A stretch of DNA of 64,000 bases from Yersinia canariae (lineage in GTDB: Bacteria > Pseudomonadota > Gammaproteobacteria > Enterobacterales > Enterobacteriaceae): assembly GCF_009831415.1 (NCBI RefSeq), contig NZ_CP043727.1, positions 3,472,001-3,536,000 of the forward strand, written 5' to 3'. Under the pieces are notes generated by a model. The model saw nothing but the letters and a program-made list of their open reading frames with translations. It was not told the origin of the DNA and ran no database searches. The stretch's first letter is position 1. Each line of letters begins with the position of its first letter. Both the position numbers and the translations under genes were made by a program. This document shows positions 42,108 through 52,600 of the stretch, piece by piece.

Positions 42108-43212
42108 TTTCTAGCTGACTCCAATAAATCCCTGAGAAAGGTAACGGCAAAAATTGTTGATATAATTGTTGGAAAGTGTGCTGCGGATTGATATCGGCAA
42201 ATAGGTCGGGATAGAAGGCTTTAGCAAACATTTCTACCGCCACAACATGGTAAGGGCTGAGATAGAAATTGTGCCAAATACTGTAGGCCCGGCCCTGTGT
42301 CACGGCGTTAAGGTGAGAAAGAATGGGTTGTTCTGCTAGCACTTGCTGGAAGCTGTGCTGTGCCTGCTCAGTATTAACCAGCGGCCCCAATTGTAAGCTG
42401 GAGAAACGTTTTCCTGTTGGACCGGCCATACCGGTAGCTATATAGATATCAGGATTCGCTTGCAGCACATTTTCTGGATTTAGCTCGCCGTAAACACTGT
42501 TAATGCGAGAAGTGGCGATATTGTCGCCACCGGCAAAAGCAATCAAATCACCGAGATTACCTTTAGAAGCTGTGGTGCAACAGCTTTCGCGCCGCCCGAG
42601 GTGCAAATGCAGCATGACCGTCGGTTTTCGCCCTGAATAATGAGCCAGACGCTGCTGGATAATCTGCATATGTTGCTGATAAAAATTGATAAACTGTTCA
42701 GCACGGGCCTGCTGATTCAAGACCTCGCCCAAAAGTTTAATACTGGGGACTGTGTGTTTTAACAAATCAACACGGAGATCCACATAGATAACCGGGATAC
42801 CGGCTTTTGTTAGGCCAGCCAAAGTCCCATCATCACCTTCAGCACGAGCAAATCGCGGCAAAATGATCAGATCGGGCTGTAATTGGATTAACCGTTCAAG
42901 ATTTACCTGACGAATATTTCCACTACCAATTATTGGAATTTGCGCGATTTCAGGAAATTTTTGAGTGTAAAGCTGCCAACTTTGCGCATCGAAACGCTCA
43001 AGATCTGCGGGCCAACCAATGATACGTTGTGCCGGATTGCCGGGTTCTAATAACGCCAATGTATATAACATCCGGCTTTCACCCAGAATAATGCGCTGCG
43101 GGTTATCCGGTACAACGACCTGACGCCCGAGAATATCGGTGACACTTTTTGCCTGACTGTTGAGAGAAAGAGTTAACAAGCAAAAAACCAATAGAGTTTG
43201 AAAATAGCGCAT
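42094..43212 (-). CDS. periplasmic ferric-siderophore-binding protein
   Basis: Cluster-A substrate-binding protein of the FecB/BtuF type. 372 residues: signal peptide MRYFQTLLVFCLLTLSLNSQA, then VTDILGRQVVVPDNPQRIILGES, QLQPDLIILPRF and the C-terminal half with GGDNIA and NPDIYIATG. An unusual RRESCCTTASKGN segment carries two adjacent cysteines. ATG 43212 has TGAAG upstream; a GTG at 43221 is an alternative start. First gene of a two-gene unit with the receptor; no permease or ATPase genes are next to them, so it must feed a transporter encoded elsewhere. Confidence 0.85.
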   Translation of the reverse strand: MRYFQTLLVFCLLTLSLNSQAKSVTDILGRQVVVPDNPQRIILGESRMLYTLALLEPGNPAQRIIGWPADLERFDAQSWQLYTQKFPEIAQIPIIGSGNIRQVNLERLIQLQPDLIILPRFARAEGDDGTLAGLTKAGIPVIYVDLRVDLLKHTVPSIKLLGEVLNQQARAEQFINFYQQHMQIIQQRLAHYSGRKPTVMLHLHLGRRESCCTTASKGNLGDLIAFAGGDNIATSRINSVYGELNPENVLQANPDIYIATGMAGPTGKRFSSLQLGPLVNTEQAQHSFQQVLAEQPILSHLNAVTQGRAYSIWHNFYLSPYHVVAVEMFAKAFYPDLFADINPQHTFQQLYQQFLPLPFSGIYWSQLENENN

Positions 43213-43245
43213 GCACTTCACATAATAATAAAAAACAGTCGCGCA

Positions 43246-43260
43246 TGATAATCATTATCA
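43246..43260 (-). promoter_or_regulatory. Fur box
   Basis: TGATAATCATTATCA is an exact match to the 7-1-7 Fur motif (TGATAAT-N-ATTATCA), 34 bp upstream of the binding-protein start. Iron repression of the binding-protein/receptor pair is therefore very likely. Confidence 0.9.
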
Positions 43261-43371
43261 TTGGCATTTTCAATTTAATTGGCTACATCATTGGCATATG
43301 AGGTAAAAGTGGCTGAAATTCACCCTCAATTTTGCTCTTGGGAGAGAAAATTGCGCTTTTCGCCTGATAAT

Positions 43372-43389
43372 CCTCTGGCAAACCAGAGG
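43372..43389 (-). terminator. hairpin after the small methyltransferase gene
   Basis: CCTCTGG - CAAA - CCAGAGG, a tight 7-bp stem 41 bp beyond the stop of the leftward gene at 43431. No T-run, so termination is only suggested by position. Confidence 0.5.
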
Positions 43390-43430
43390 GATGGCGTAGC
43401 ACTTATGAGGGGAATATCAGGAATTCGCCT

Positions 43431-43988
43431 CTAACGAGGCTGGCAAATATAGACCAAAGCAGGAGGGAAATTACGTACTACTCGTATTTTTTTCCAAGTG
43501 AAATAGCGGGATAATAGCGGTTCAGAAAGGTGGCTATATTGGAACAAAACCAAAAAGCCATTGTTTGCCCGCAAACGCAACTGGGCCTGCTGTAATATCC
43601 TGATACTTATCTTGGTGGGGATTGATAGTAATGGCAGACAGCAAAACACCACATCGTAATCTTGATCCAATTGTTCAGCGGATCGGAAAGCAACCTGCAA
43701 ACGCGGATCATTGATCTGATGTAATGCATGCACAAAATGTGGCTGGATTTCGTAAGCCTGTAAGCGGGAGTTTACTGACATATGCGACAAAATTCGCTTG
43801 GTGAGCACCCCATCAGCAGCACCTAACTCAGCAATATTAAGGTTTTTTTTCCAATCTACCTGGTTCAACATCGCCTGACATAACCAAGGCGAAGAAGGAG
43901 CCAACGTACCTATGGTGCGTGGCGAGGCAATAAAACGCTGTAAATAAGAAAACTGACTTTTAAAATTACGCCGGACAGTGTTTAACAT
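43431..43988 (-). CDS. class I SAM-dependent methyltransferase, phospholipid-methyltransferase-like
   Basis: 185 residues. The N-terminal FIASPRTIGTLAPSSPWLCQAML and motif I IAELGAADGVLTKRIL resemble bacterial phosphatidylethanolamine N-methyltransferase (PmtA-like) and rRNA-adenine-dimethylase-like proteins; the post-motif block YDVVFCCLPLLSIP supports this. The substrate is not known. Single gene read leftward, with a ribosome site GAGGAGCGGCT just upstream of ATG 43988. Confidence 0.75.
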   Translation of the reverse strand: MLNTVRRNFKSQFSYLQRFIASPRTIGTLAPSSPWLCQAMLNQVDWKKNLNIAELGAADGVLTKRILSHMSVNSRLQAYEIQPHFVHALHQINDPRLQVAFRSAEQLDQDYDVVFCCLPLLSIPTKISIRILQQAQLRLRANNGFLVLFQYSHLSEPLLSRYFTWKKIRVVRNFPPALVYICQPR

Positions 43989-44135
43989 AGCCGCTCCTCG
44001 GAAACCCGGATGGACTACAATAACACCTTATTTTCCTTAAGTTCTCATTAAGATTGCTCTAAAAGTTAACTATTTTCTGCATATAAATAGAAGAAATCTG
44101 TCTTTATGAATACTATCAAGTATTGAATAAACAAA

Positions 44136-44171
44136 CCCGATATAACAATGGATCGCTATTGTCATATCGGG
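44136..44171 (-). terminator. terminator of the DUF1471 gene
   Basis: CCCGATAT-A-ACAAT..ATTGT-C-ATATCGGG, a 13-bp stem with one mismatch, about 60 bp after the stop at 44233 and followed on the minus strand by TTTGTTTATT. A good intrinsic terminator. Confidence 0.8.
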
Positions 44172-44232
44172 CTTATAATCAATACCAATACTGTATCTAA
44201 CTATTTCATTAACTATCACTTATGGTGAAAAA

Positions 44233-44502
44233 TTAACGATAAATCTCGGCACTGGCGCTGTAATTACTCGAGTCACCTGGGTTACTGATACCAATAACTC
44301 GATAATGGCTGGCACCATCTGCATCCGCTTTCGCATTCAGTGCCGACTCAACATCCATCGGTGAACCACTGACATTAGAAAGAGAAATAACCCCTATGCT
44401 TTGCAATTTAGTTGCTTGTTCTGAGCTGACTTCTTGCGCGGCCATAGTGGTAAATGAGGCGGTGGCAATAAGTGCAGCTGCGATGACAGGTAATAGTTTC
44501 AT
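44233..44502 (-). CDS. DUF1471 (YhcN/BhsA/McbA) periplasmic stress protein
   Basis: 89 residues with signal peptide MKLLPVIAAALIATASFTTMAA and the small DUF1471 fold: LQSIGVISLSNVSGSPMDVESALNAKADADGASHYRVIGI and the C-terminal SASAEIYR. Members are periplasmic or outer-membrane-associated and respond to stress and biofilm conditions in E. coli; the exact role of this one is unknown. ATG 44502 has TTGGAGCATATT in front; four more codons upstream are open. Monocistronic with its own terminator. Confidence 0.88.
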   Translation of the reverse strand: MKLLPVIAAALIATASFTTMAAQEVSSEQATKLQSIGVISLSNVSGSPMDVESALNAKADADGASHYRVIGISNPGDSSNYSASAEIYR

Positions 44503-44714
44503 AATATGCTCCAACTGACGGGTTATATGTAATGTCCTTGTGAGGTTAATTATGAACGGACCAATGCAAGGGGGCGTAATGCTATGTAAAGAAGATCAAT
44601 CATTGTGAGGAGAATATGGAGGAAATAAATAAATCTGTGTCGTGCGCGATAATGAATAAAAATAACAAAATGTGGACGTCGGCCTATTATACCGCCGCCC
44701 AACTTTGTCTCTAT

Positions 44715-45485
44715 TTAACTACGTCTTGCAACAATCATCATAATATCACTGGTGAATGAACCATCAGCTTGAATCTCATAATGATTAATCACACTATCAG
44801 ATGCCAATTTTTGTAGTTCGCGGATAGCCGTCGCGAAATGTGCCGGTGTACGCATTCTGGCAATCCAGCTACTGAACTCCAAATATAACCGGTCGGAGGT
44901 CACTTCATTAATGACTAATCCTGCTTCGGTGAACAACGCTAGCCATTCACCTGGAGAGTAATTACGTACATGCGAGGTATCACGTAACACCTCCACAGTT
45001 TGCAGATAAATATCCAGCACAGGATGTCCGGGGGAGACCACATCCATAAATATAACTTTACCGCCAGGGCGTAATACCCGCTTAACTTCGCGCAAAGCTT
45101 GGCCAACATCATGCCAGTGATGAGCTGAATATCGGCTGATAACAATATCAAAACTTTGGTCAGCAAAGGGTAATGATTCCGCTACGCCTTGTTTTACTTC
45201 AATATTAGCCAGGTTCTTATCTGCCGCCGCCTGATGGACAACGTCTAACATTTGGGCTGAAAGATCATAAGAAACCACTGATTTGACCGCTGCGGCGGCA
45301 GCAAAACTAGCATGCCCAGCACCACAGCCAAGATCAAGCAAACGGGCATTAGCATGGGGTTGCAGCAGTGTCGCCAGGCGCTGTAAATCTTTACCCTGAG
45401 CATGTACTGCACTGGTCAAATAGGCATTTGCTTGATCACCAAACTGCCTTTCAACTGCATCTTTATGGCTATTTTGTGTTGTCAT
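44715..45485 (-). CDS. yafE: SAM-dependent methyltransferase YafE-like
   Basis: 256-residue class I methyltransferase. Motif I LLDLGCGAGHASFAAA near residue 49, ESLPFADQSFDIVISRYSAHHWHDVGQALREVKRVLRPGGKVIFMDV, and EFSSWIARMRTP match E. coli YafE closely along the length; similarity to UbiE/BioC-type enzymes is general. Substrate unknown. Isolated gene, divergent from the acetyltransferase gene at 45650. Confidence 0.85.
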   Translation of the reverse strand: MTTQNSHKDAVERQFGDQANAYLTSAVHAQGKDLQRLATLLQPHANARLLDLGCGAGHASFAAAAAVKSVVSYDLSAQMLDVVHQAAADKNLANIEVKQGVAESLPFADQSFDIVISRYSAHHWHDVGQALREVKRVLRPGGKVIFMDVVSPGHPVLDIYLQTVEVLRDTSHVRNYSPGEWLALFTEAGLVINEVTSDRLYLEFSSWIARMRTPAHFATAIRELQKLASDSVINHYEIQADGSFTSDIMMIVARRS

Positions 45486-45649
45486 TACATCCCCATTTAT
45501 AATTTAACTATCTGATTTTATTTATATATATCATTATCCCAAAAGCTTTACTTTGCTTTTCCCAAATTAAATCTACTATATAGCCAAAGTTATGGGCAGT
45601 GTCTGTAAACTGAAATATCACAATAGCGCGTTCACATAGGAAAAACATC

Positions 45650-46144
45650 ATGGTAGCACTCAGGGCAATGCGGACTGACGAACTTAATGACTATCGGAAT
45701 TTATTTATTACCGAATATGCGCAAGATTTATCGTCTAATAGTGGCTATAGCATCGAACAGGCCGTAGCTCATGCCACATACCTCTTTGATAGCTATCTAC
45801 CAGATGGGGTTAATAGTTCTGGCGATCATTTGTATTGTATCGAAAATACCGGCGATATCAGTCATGATGACCAAGTGGTGGGTTATTTATGGTATGGCTT
45901 AGGCGAAAGTGATAGCGCGGCCTTTATTAAAGATTTCTATGTTTTACCACAGTATCAGCGCAAAGGTTACGGCTCGGCCTGTTTACAGGCATTGGAAAAT
46001 CTGTTGGTTGCTCAAGATATATTTGAGATAAAGCTACGCGTTGCGGCAGATAATCCACAAGCGAAAAGATTATATGAGCAAATGGCATTTGTCGTGACGG
46101 GATTTAATATGTCTAAATCGCTACAACCGACGGACAAATCATAA
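45650..46144 (+). CDS. GNAT family N-acetyltransferase
   Basis: 164 residues with the acetyl-CoA-binding signature FYVLPQYQRKGYGSACLQALENLL (Q/R-x-x-G-x-G/A) near residues 104-127 and a C-terminal LRVAADNPQAKRLYEQMAFVVTGFNM block. The substrate is not predictable. ATG 45650 follows ATAGGAAAAACATC. Single gene with no terminator seen. Confidence 0.85.
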   Translation: MVALRAMRTDELNDYRNLFITEYAQDLSSNSGYSIEQAVAHATYLFDSYLPDGVNSSGDHLYCIENTGDISHDDQVVGYLWYGLGESDSAAFIKDFYVLPQYQRKGYGSACLQALENLLVAQDIFEIKLRVAADNPQAKRLYEQMAFVVTGFNMSKSLQPTDKS

Positions 46145-46288
46145 TAGAGATAAAGGCAATATTACGGATGCGCTTGCAGGTCAGCAAACGAAAATAGATA
46201 AAAGCTTGAAAATCGGACGAACAGTTAATCAGGATTGTCACCTGCTGTTCCTCTGACAAATCAGCCTAATCGGTGTGTGGGCGCTAGA

Positions 46289-46543
46289 TTAAATCATCTT
46301 GTCATTACCCATCTGTTGCAGTTGATCCTTGTAAGACTTCACTTTCTGGCGTTTTTTCATCCAGATCGAGAATGACACCACAAAAATCCCACCTGCCAAG
46401 GTTAATACGCCCAACTCATGTTGGTAAAACAACATAATAATGAAATAGATAGCAGAAATAATTGCTACCCATTTAGCCGAGTGACCAATAGAGCTTTTCT
46501 CATCAGTCAAACGGCGGATACTCTCTTCTTCGCTGATCCCCAT
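46289..46543 (-). CDS. small two-helix membrane protein, unknown function
   Basis: 84 residues: a charged N-terminus (MGISEEESIRRLTDEKSS), two hydrophobic helices (WVAIISAIYFIIMLFY and GVLTLAGGIFVVSFSIWM) and a basic tail (KKRQKVKSYKDQLQQMG). Good ribosome site (AAGGAGAATTAAGT) before ATG 46543. Not recognised as a named family. Located 150 bp downstream of the glucan synthase gene and read in the same direction. Confidence 0.7.
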   Translation of the reverse strand: MGISEEESIRRLTDEKSSIGHSAKWVAIISAIYFIIMLFYQHELGVLTLAGGIFVVSFSIWMKKRQKVKSYKDQLQQMGNDKMI

Positions 46544-46694
46544 ACTTAATTCTCCTTATTTTTCAGCTTATAATATTGGGGCAGTTGCATGATAATTCAA
46601 CATATTTTTCAGCTTTTATTTTGTTAAGTCGAGATAGCGCTGATTGACTCTTCCGATTGCATCAAAAATGCCTATCCCGACAGAGCAACCATCA

Positions 46695-49600
46695 CTATAA
46701 AATGATAATCAGTTCATACTCACCCCCGTCCAGCGGCACTCGTAATCCATCGCAATGATGGGTGACAGATGAACCATTTAATGTCGCTGAACTTATCCCC
46801 TGACCGCGCTGCGCCGGGTTTTCAACTCGAATAGCATAGCAAGTATTCGCAAGGTTAATGGTTGCTTCAAACCCCTGCCAACCAACTGGAATACAAGGAT
46901 TAATGACCAATTCTTCCCCCTCGCGCCGAATCCCTAAAATGCCTTCAATACCCGCGCGATGCATCCAACCTGCGGATCCGGTATACCATGTCCAGCCCCC
47001 CCGCCCAACATGCGGGGCGACGGAATAAACATCCGCAGCGACCACATAGGGTTCAACTTTATAACGCGCAATCCCCTGCGGGGTATTCCCATGATTTATC
47101 GGGTTGAGTAATGCAAACAAATTACGGGCTTTATCCCCCTCCCCTAACTCAGCAAAGGCAAAAATCACCCACATCGCGGCATGACTATATTGCCCGCCAT
47201 TCTCACGCAATCCTGGTGGATAACCTTTAATATAGCCGGGGTCATCAGGTGTTTTGTCGAACGGTGGAGTAAACAATAACGCCATGCCATCATCCGGGCG
47301 AATAAGATGGTGCTCCAGTGAGGCCATGGCCTGTACGACTCGCTGGGGATCAGCCGCTCCAGATAACACCGCCCATGATTGGGCAATAGAATCTATGCGG
47401 CACTCGTCGCACTCTTTGGAGCCCAGCCAACTGCCATTATCAAAAGTGGCGCGCCGATACCAATCGCCGTCCCATGCTTCCCACTCCAATGCAGCAATTA
47501 AGTCTGTGAGGTGATGTTGCCACCGGCTGGCCCGCTGCGGATCACGTTCTTTCGCGATCGGAATAAACATTTTCAGTGTTGCCACCAGCAACCAACCTAG
47601 CCAGACACTTTCCCCTTTGCCCTCTTCACCGACCCGGTTCATCCCGTCATTCCAGTCACCGGTTCCCATCAACGGCAAGCCCAACTCGCCGGTCAGTTCA
47701 ATACATTGATCTAATCCTTTGGCACAGTGCTCAAACAAAGAGGCCGTCTCTTGAGCCACCTGTGGTTGGAAGAAAGCATCATGTTCGCCCGGATGCAATA
47801 TCGGCCCCTCGAGGAAAGGCACGATTTCATCTAATACCGCAGCGTCGCCGCTGACAAGAATATAAGTAGCTGTCGCATAAGAGAGCCAAACCCGGTCATC
47901 AGAGATTCGGGTGCGCACGCCCTGCCCTGAATGAGGTAACCACCAGTGCTGAACATCGCCTTCAATAAATTGTCGCCCAGCCGCACGCAGCAGGTGGTGG
48001 CGAGTCATCTCCGGCTGAGCAAAGGTCAATGCCATGCCATCTTGTAATTGATCACGGAAACCATAAGCCCCGCTGGCCTGATAAAACGCCGACCTTGCCC
48101 AAACCCGGCAGGCTAGCGTCTGATACAGCAGCCAACCATTGAGCATGATATCCATCTGCCTGTCTGGGGTTTTCACCTGAACCGCTTCCAGCACACTGCG
48201 CCACTCATTGATGACTTCAGTCAGCACTGTATCCAGATTGGCAGCACGGTAGCGCGCAATCAAAGCTTGCGCCTCACTCACCGAATGACATTGACCAATA
48301 AGCCAAACCACTTCAACCTGCTCACCGGCGGCCAGTTCAATGGTCTGCTGTAGTGCGCTACAGGGGTCAAACCCCGCACCGGTCGCGCCTGACAGCGGCG
48401 TATTTCCCAACAATGCAAAAGGTGTTGCGCTATTGCCATAATGGCCAAGGAATTCACTTCGGTTAGCTGTCCAGCGACTTTGCTGACCATTGAGGTCGGC
48501 AAAAGAAACCCGGCCGGGGAAAGCCGTGCTCCACGGATTACGCGCCAACATCGCACCGGTTAGCTCATCTATCTCAGTGATAATAAATGGCCCGGTTGCG
48601 CCGCGAGACGTCGCCAAAACCCACTCGGCATATGCCGTTACCGAGATACGTCGAGGTTTATCCGACATATTGTGCAACGTCAGGCGAGATATCTTGATAG
48701 GGTCGGCCAGTGGCACATATTGCAGTAATGCCATACCAATACCATTAGCCTGATGCTCAAATCGGCTATAACCATGACCATGGCGAGCAATATAGGTGCC
48801 AGCGTCGCGGATTGGCTGCGCGGTCGGGCTCCAAAGTTGGCCGGAATCTTCATCTCGCAAATACAAGCATTCACCAGATGAATCAATGACCGGATCATTC
48901 AGCCACGGCGTTATCTGATTTTCCCGGCTATTTTCAGCCCATGTATAGCTACTGCCCGTTGCGGAAACCTGGAACCCAAAGTCCTGATTAGAAATAACAT
49001 TAATCCAAGGTGCTGGGGTATTCTCACCGTCATTTAAGCAGGTAACATATTCCCGGCCTTCTTGGCCAAAGCCACCCAGCCCATTAAAGAACTCCAGATT
49101 TTCGGGTTGTGGTAATAATGTTTTGGATAGCGGTAATTGAGTCGTCGTGGGTAAATTGGCCGATTTAACCAGGGAAAAGACTGTTTTTTTATCTTGCGCT
49201 ATCAAGCGCTTGTCCGACATAAATAATTTTTTATCTGATGCGAACCGCTTTTTATCGGCTGGAACCCCTTTTTTGTCTAACGTGAACAAGAGGTGATTCA
49301 GTTGATGGCTCAATGTGCCATAACGGGCTGAGAGCACCACCCGTGCAACCGAGCGCAATAATGCGCGCGTTTCTGCGCTCATAAGATCAGCCCGCAAAGC
49401 ATATGCTGACCCCTGACTAAGCTCATCACCAAAACGCGGGCGCGACTGACTGCTGCGCACCGCAGTTTCAATCGCGATTTGTAAATCCTGAACATAAGAC
49501 GACGCCCGCTCATTGATAATAACCAAATCAACTGCCAGGCGTTTCATACGCCAGTATTCATGCGCGCGCAGTAATTGCCGCACCTGCTCAATATCTTCAA

Positions 49601-52600
49601 TATCTTCAATGCGCAGCAAGACTATGGGTAAATCGCCGGAAATGGATTGCGACCATAGCATTGACTGTATCCCCGCCCCGCGCATGATAGTCGTGGACGG
49701 CGAGCGGAAGCGGGCATCGGCATACAGAATAGGCGCTGCCAATTGCTGAAAATCGGCCGCTTCTTCTGCTTTGATTTCCAAATGGCGCAATTGCACTTGA
49801 GCTTGAGTCCAGGCCAATGTTTTAGCGCGGTCATATGCGCTGCGGTCACGGTGTTTATCCACCATATCCAGCAGGTCTTCTTTTGACGAGGCAATCAATG
49901 TCCAGAAAGAAACAGTGATGGTTTTACCGGCCGGAACCAATAAACTTTTGCGCAGTGAGAATATCGGGTCCAGCACAGTTCCCACGGTGTTCGATAGCGA
50001 CTCTCCCAGTTGCATCGCCGCTGAGGTGGCCACCCGATTACCACGGCCAATAAATTTGGCGCGATCTGATTCATATTGCAGCGCAGAGACTGGCAAGCCA
50101 TCGGCTACCGCGAAATGCGCCGCCCAAACCTGAGGTTCTTGCGCCGTTCGCGGCCGCCGAGTCGCAATTAAGGCCCCCAACTCCGGCAAGAATTCGGTAA
50201 CCACAAACATTTTGGCAAATGCGGGGTGGGCGTTGTCGGCTGAAGCCGCAGTGAGCACAACTTCAGCATAAGAAGTCAGTTCAATTTCCCGCGCACGGCG
50301 ACCAGTATTGAGCAAGGAAATCCGCCGAACCTCACCATCATCTTCGCTGGAGATAAGCACATTCATGGTGCTGGTGAGCGTGCCGTCACGGCAAATGAAC
50401 TCGGCATGATCCTCACCAAAAATCACTTCGCGATGAGCATTATCACTGGCGGCTAACTGTGCCCCAGCAGACCAACTGCGGCCACTGCGTAAATCGCGCA
50501 GGAAAATAAAGGAGCCATAATCATCACAAGTGGCATCTTCCCGCCAGCGAGTGACAGCAATATCCCGCCAGCGGCTGTAACCGGCCCCCGCAGTCGTCAA
50601 CATGACGGCGTAGCGGCCATTGGATAACAGATGAGTGACCGGTGGCCCAAGCACTGGTGAAGACAAGCGGCGCACGGTGGGTAATGCACTGTCAGCCACC
50701 GCGGAAAGCAATACTTCCTCAGTTCGTGGATAGGCAATTGCCACATTGCGCGGCATACGCTCTTGTAGCAATAACTCACAAGCTTGGATCATCGGCTCGT
50801 GATGGAAGCGGTTGCGCATCCGCCCCTGCTGCACAGTATTGGCGATGGCCACAATGGTCATCCCCTGATGGTGCGCCATATAGTTACGGACAATCACCAC
50901 CGGCTGATTTTCCGGTAATCGCGAACGCGTAAAGTCCAGCGCCTCATAAAAACCATAGCGCCCTAGCGCCCCCATATCGGCCAGCCGCTCATAATTTTGC
51001 AATGCGCCATGGGGATCAATCATCGTCGCCAGACCGGTTGCATAAGGGGCGATAACCGTGTTTTCTGATAAGCCGCGTTTTAACCCAAGCCCCGGCACAC
51101 CAAAGTTTGAGTATTGATAGGTAAACTCGATATCACGCGCACTGTATGCCGACTCAGATATCCCCCACGGGATATTCAAACTGCGCCCATAAGACTGTTG
51201 CCGTTCAACCACCAATTGATTGGTCTGTTCTAATAAGCTCCCAGCCGGCGCTCGCATCACCAGTGACGGCATCAGATATTCGAACATCGAACCAGACCAT
51301 GAAATCAGCGCCGCCCCTTTGCCGATAGGGGTTTCCGCTCGGCCCAAACGGAACCAATGCCGTGTCGGGACATCCCCTTTGGCGATAGCAAACAAGCTGG
51401 CAAGTCGCGCCTCGGAAGCCAACAAATCGTAGCAACTCGGATCAAGGTTGTTATCCACCAGCGAATAGCCGATGGACAGTAATTTGCGTTCAGGGTCGAG
51501 CAGGAATGCAAAGTCCATCTCCAGCGCCATATGGCGGGCTTGAGTTGCCAATTTGAGCAAACGGTCATTGACCTGATCCTGCATCTCTTGAGTCAATTTC
51601 TGGTCATATTCGTGCTCAGCGGCGGCCAAAATCAACGCCTCAATCCAATAACTCAAATCAATGAATGCGTGATCATCGATTGGGCGAGCAACACCATGCA
51701 CCATCGCAGAGGCTTTCGCCAACAACGGCTTTAAGGCCAGCGGTAACATTTCTGCTTCACCGACACTTTTTAAATCCATACGGATTTGTTCCAAAACCGC
51801 CCAAAGTTTTCGTTTAAAATCAGCATCTCCCGGCGGTAACTGCTTCAGCGACACCTCGGCCAACAGCAGATTATCCATCAACCCCTTGGCACCGTTGGCC
51901 GCTAATGGCTCTGCCGCCCACTCTTCACAGGTATTGGCCAACACAATCAAATGCCCGGCCAGATTCCCACTATCAACGGAGGAAACATAAGCAGGTTCCA
52001 GAGCGCGCAGATCCTGCGTGCCATACCAGTTAAAGAAATGCCCGCGAAAACGAGCCAGCTTATGAAACGTCTCAAAAGTCGTTTCCAGCCGAATTAAAGT
52101 ACGATAAGTTCCTGCCCAGCCAAAATCACGCGCAACAACAGTCGAGAGTAAATACAGCCCCATATTGGTCGGTGATGTTCGGTGCGCCACGACCGGTTTT
52201 GGGTCTTCCTGAAAGTTATCAGGCGGCAGCATATTTTCATCTGGCGTGACAAATGTTTCGAAGAAACGCCAAGTACGGCGGGCAGTCAGGCGCAACTCTA
52301 CAATATCGTCTGCCGTCATCGGTTTATGTGGTGTCTCCTGATGAGGCCGACTGGCCCACAGTGCAATCGCAGGGGCAAAAAACCACAGCACAGCAAAAGG
52401 CAAAATCAGCGGCCAGGCTGCGGGGGAGACAATCAGTGCAATGGCAGCCATCAGCAAACCGAATAATGTGCCCCCTGCCATATGGTAATAAAAACCCGAT
52501 AAACCGGGGCGCGGCTTCCCGGCCGATTGAGCTGCCGTCGTCCATTCCAATAAATTTCGATGCGTTATAAACAAGCGAATCAGTGTACGGCCGATGGCAT

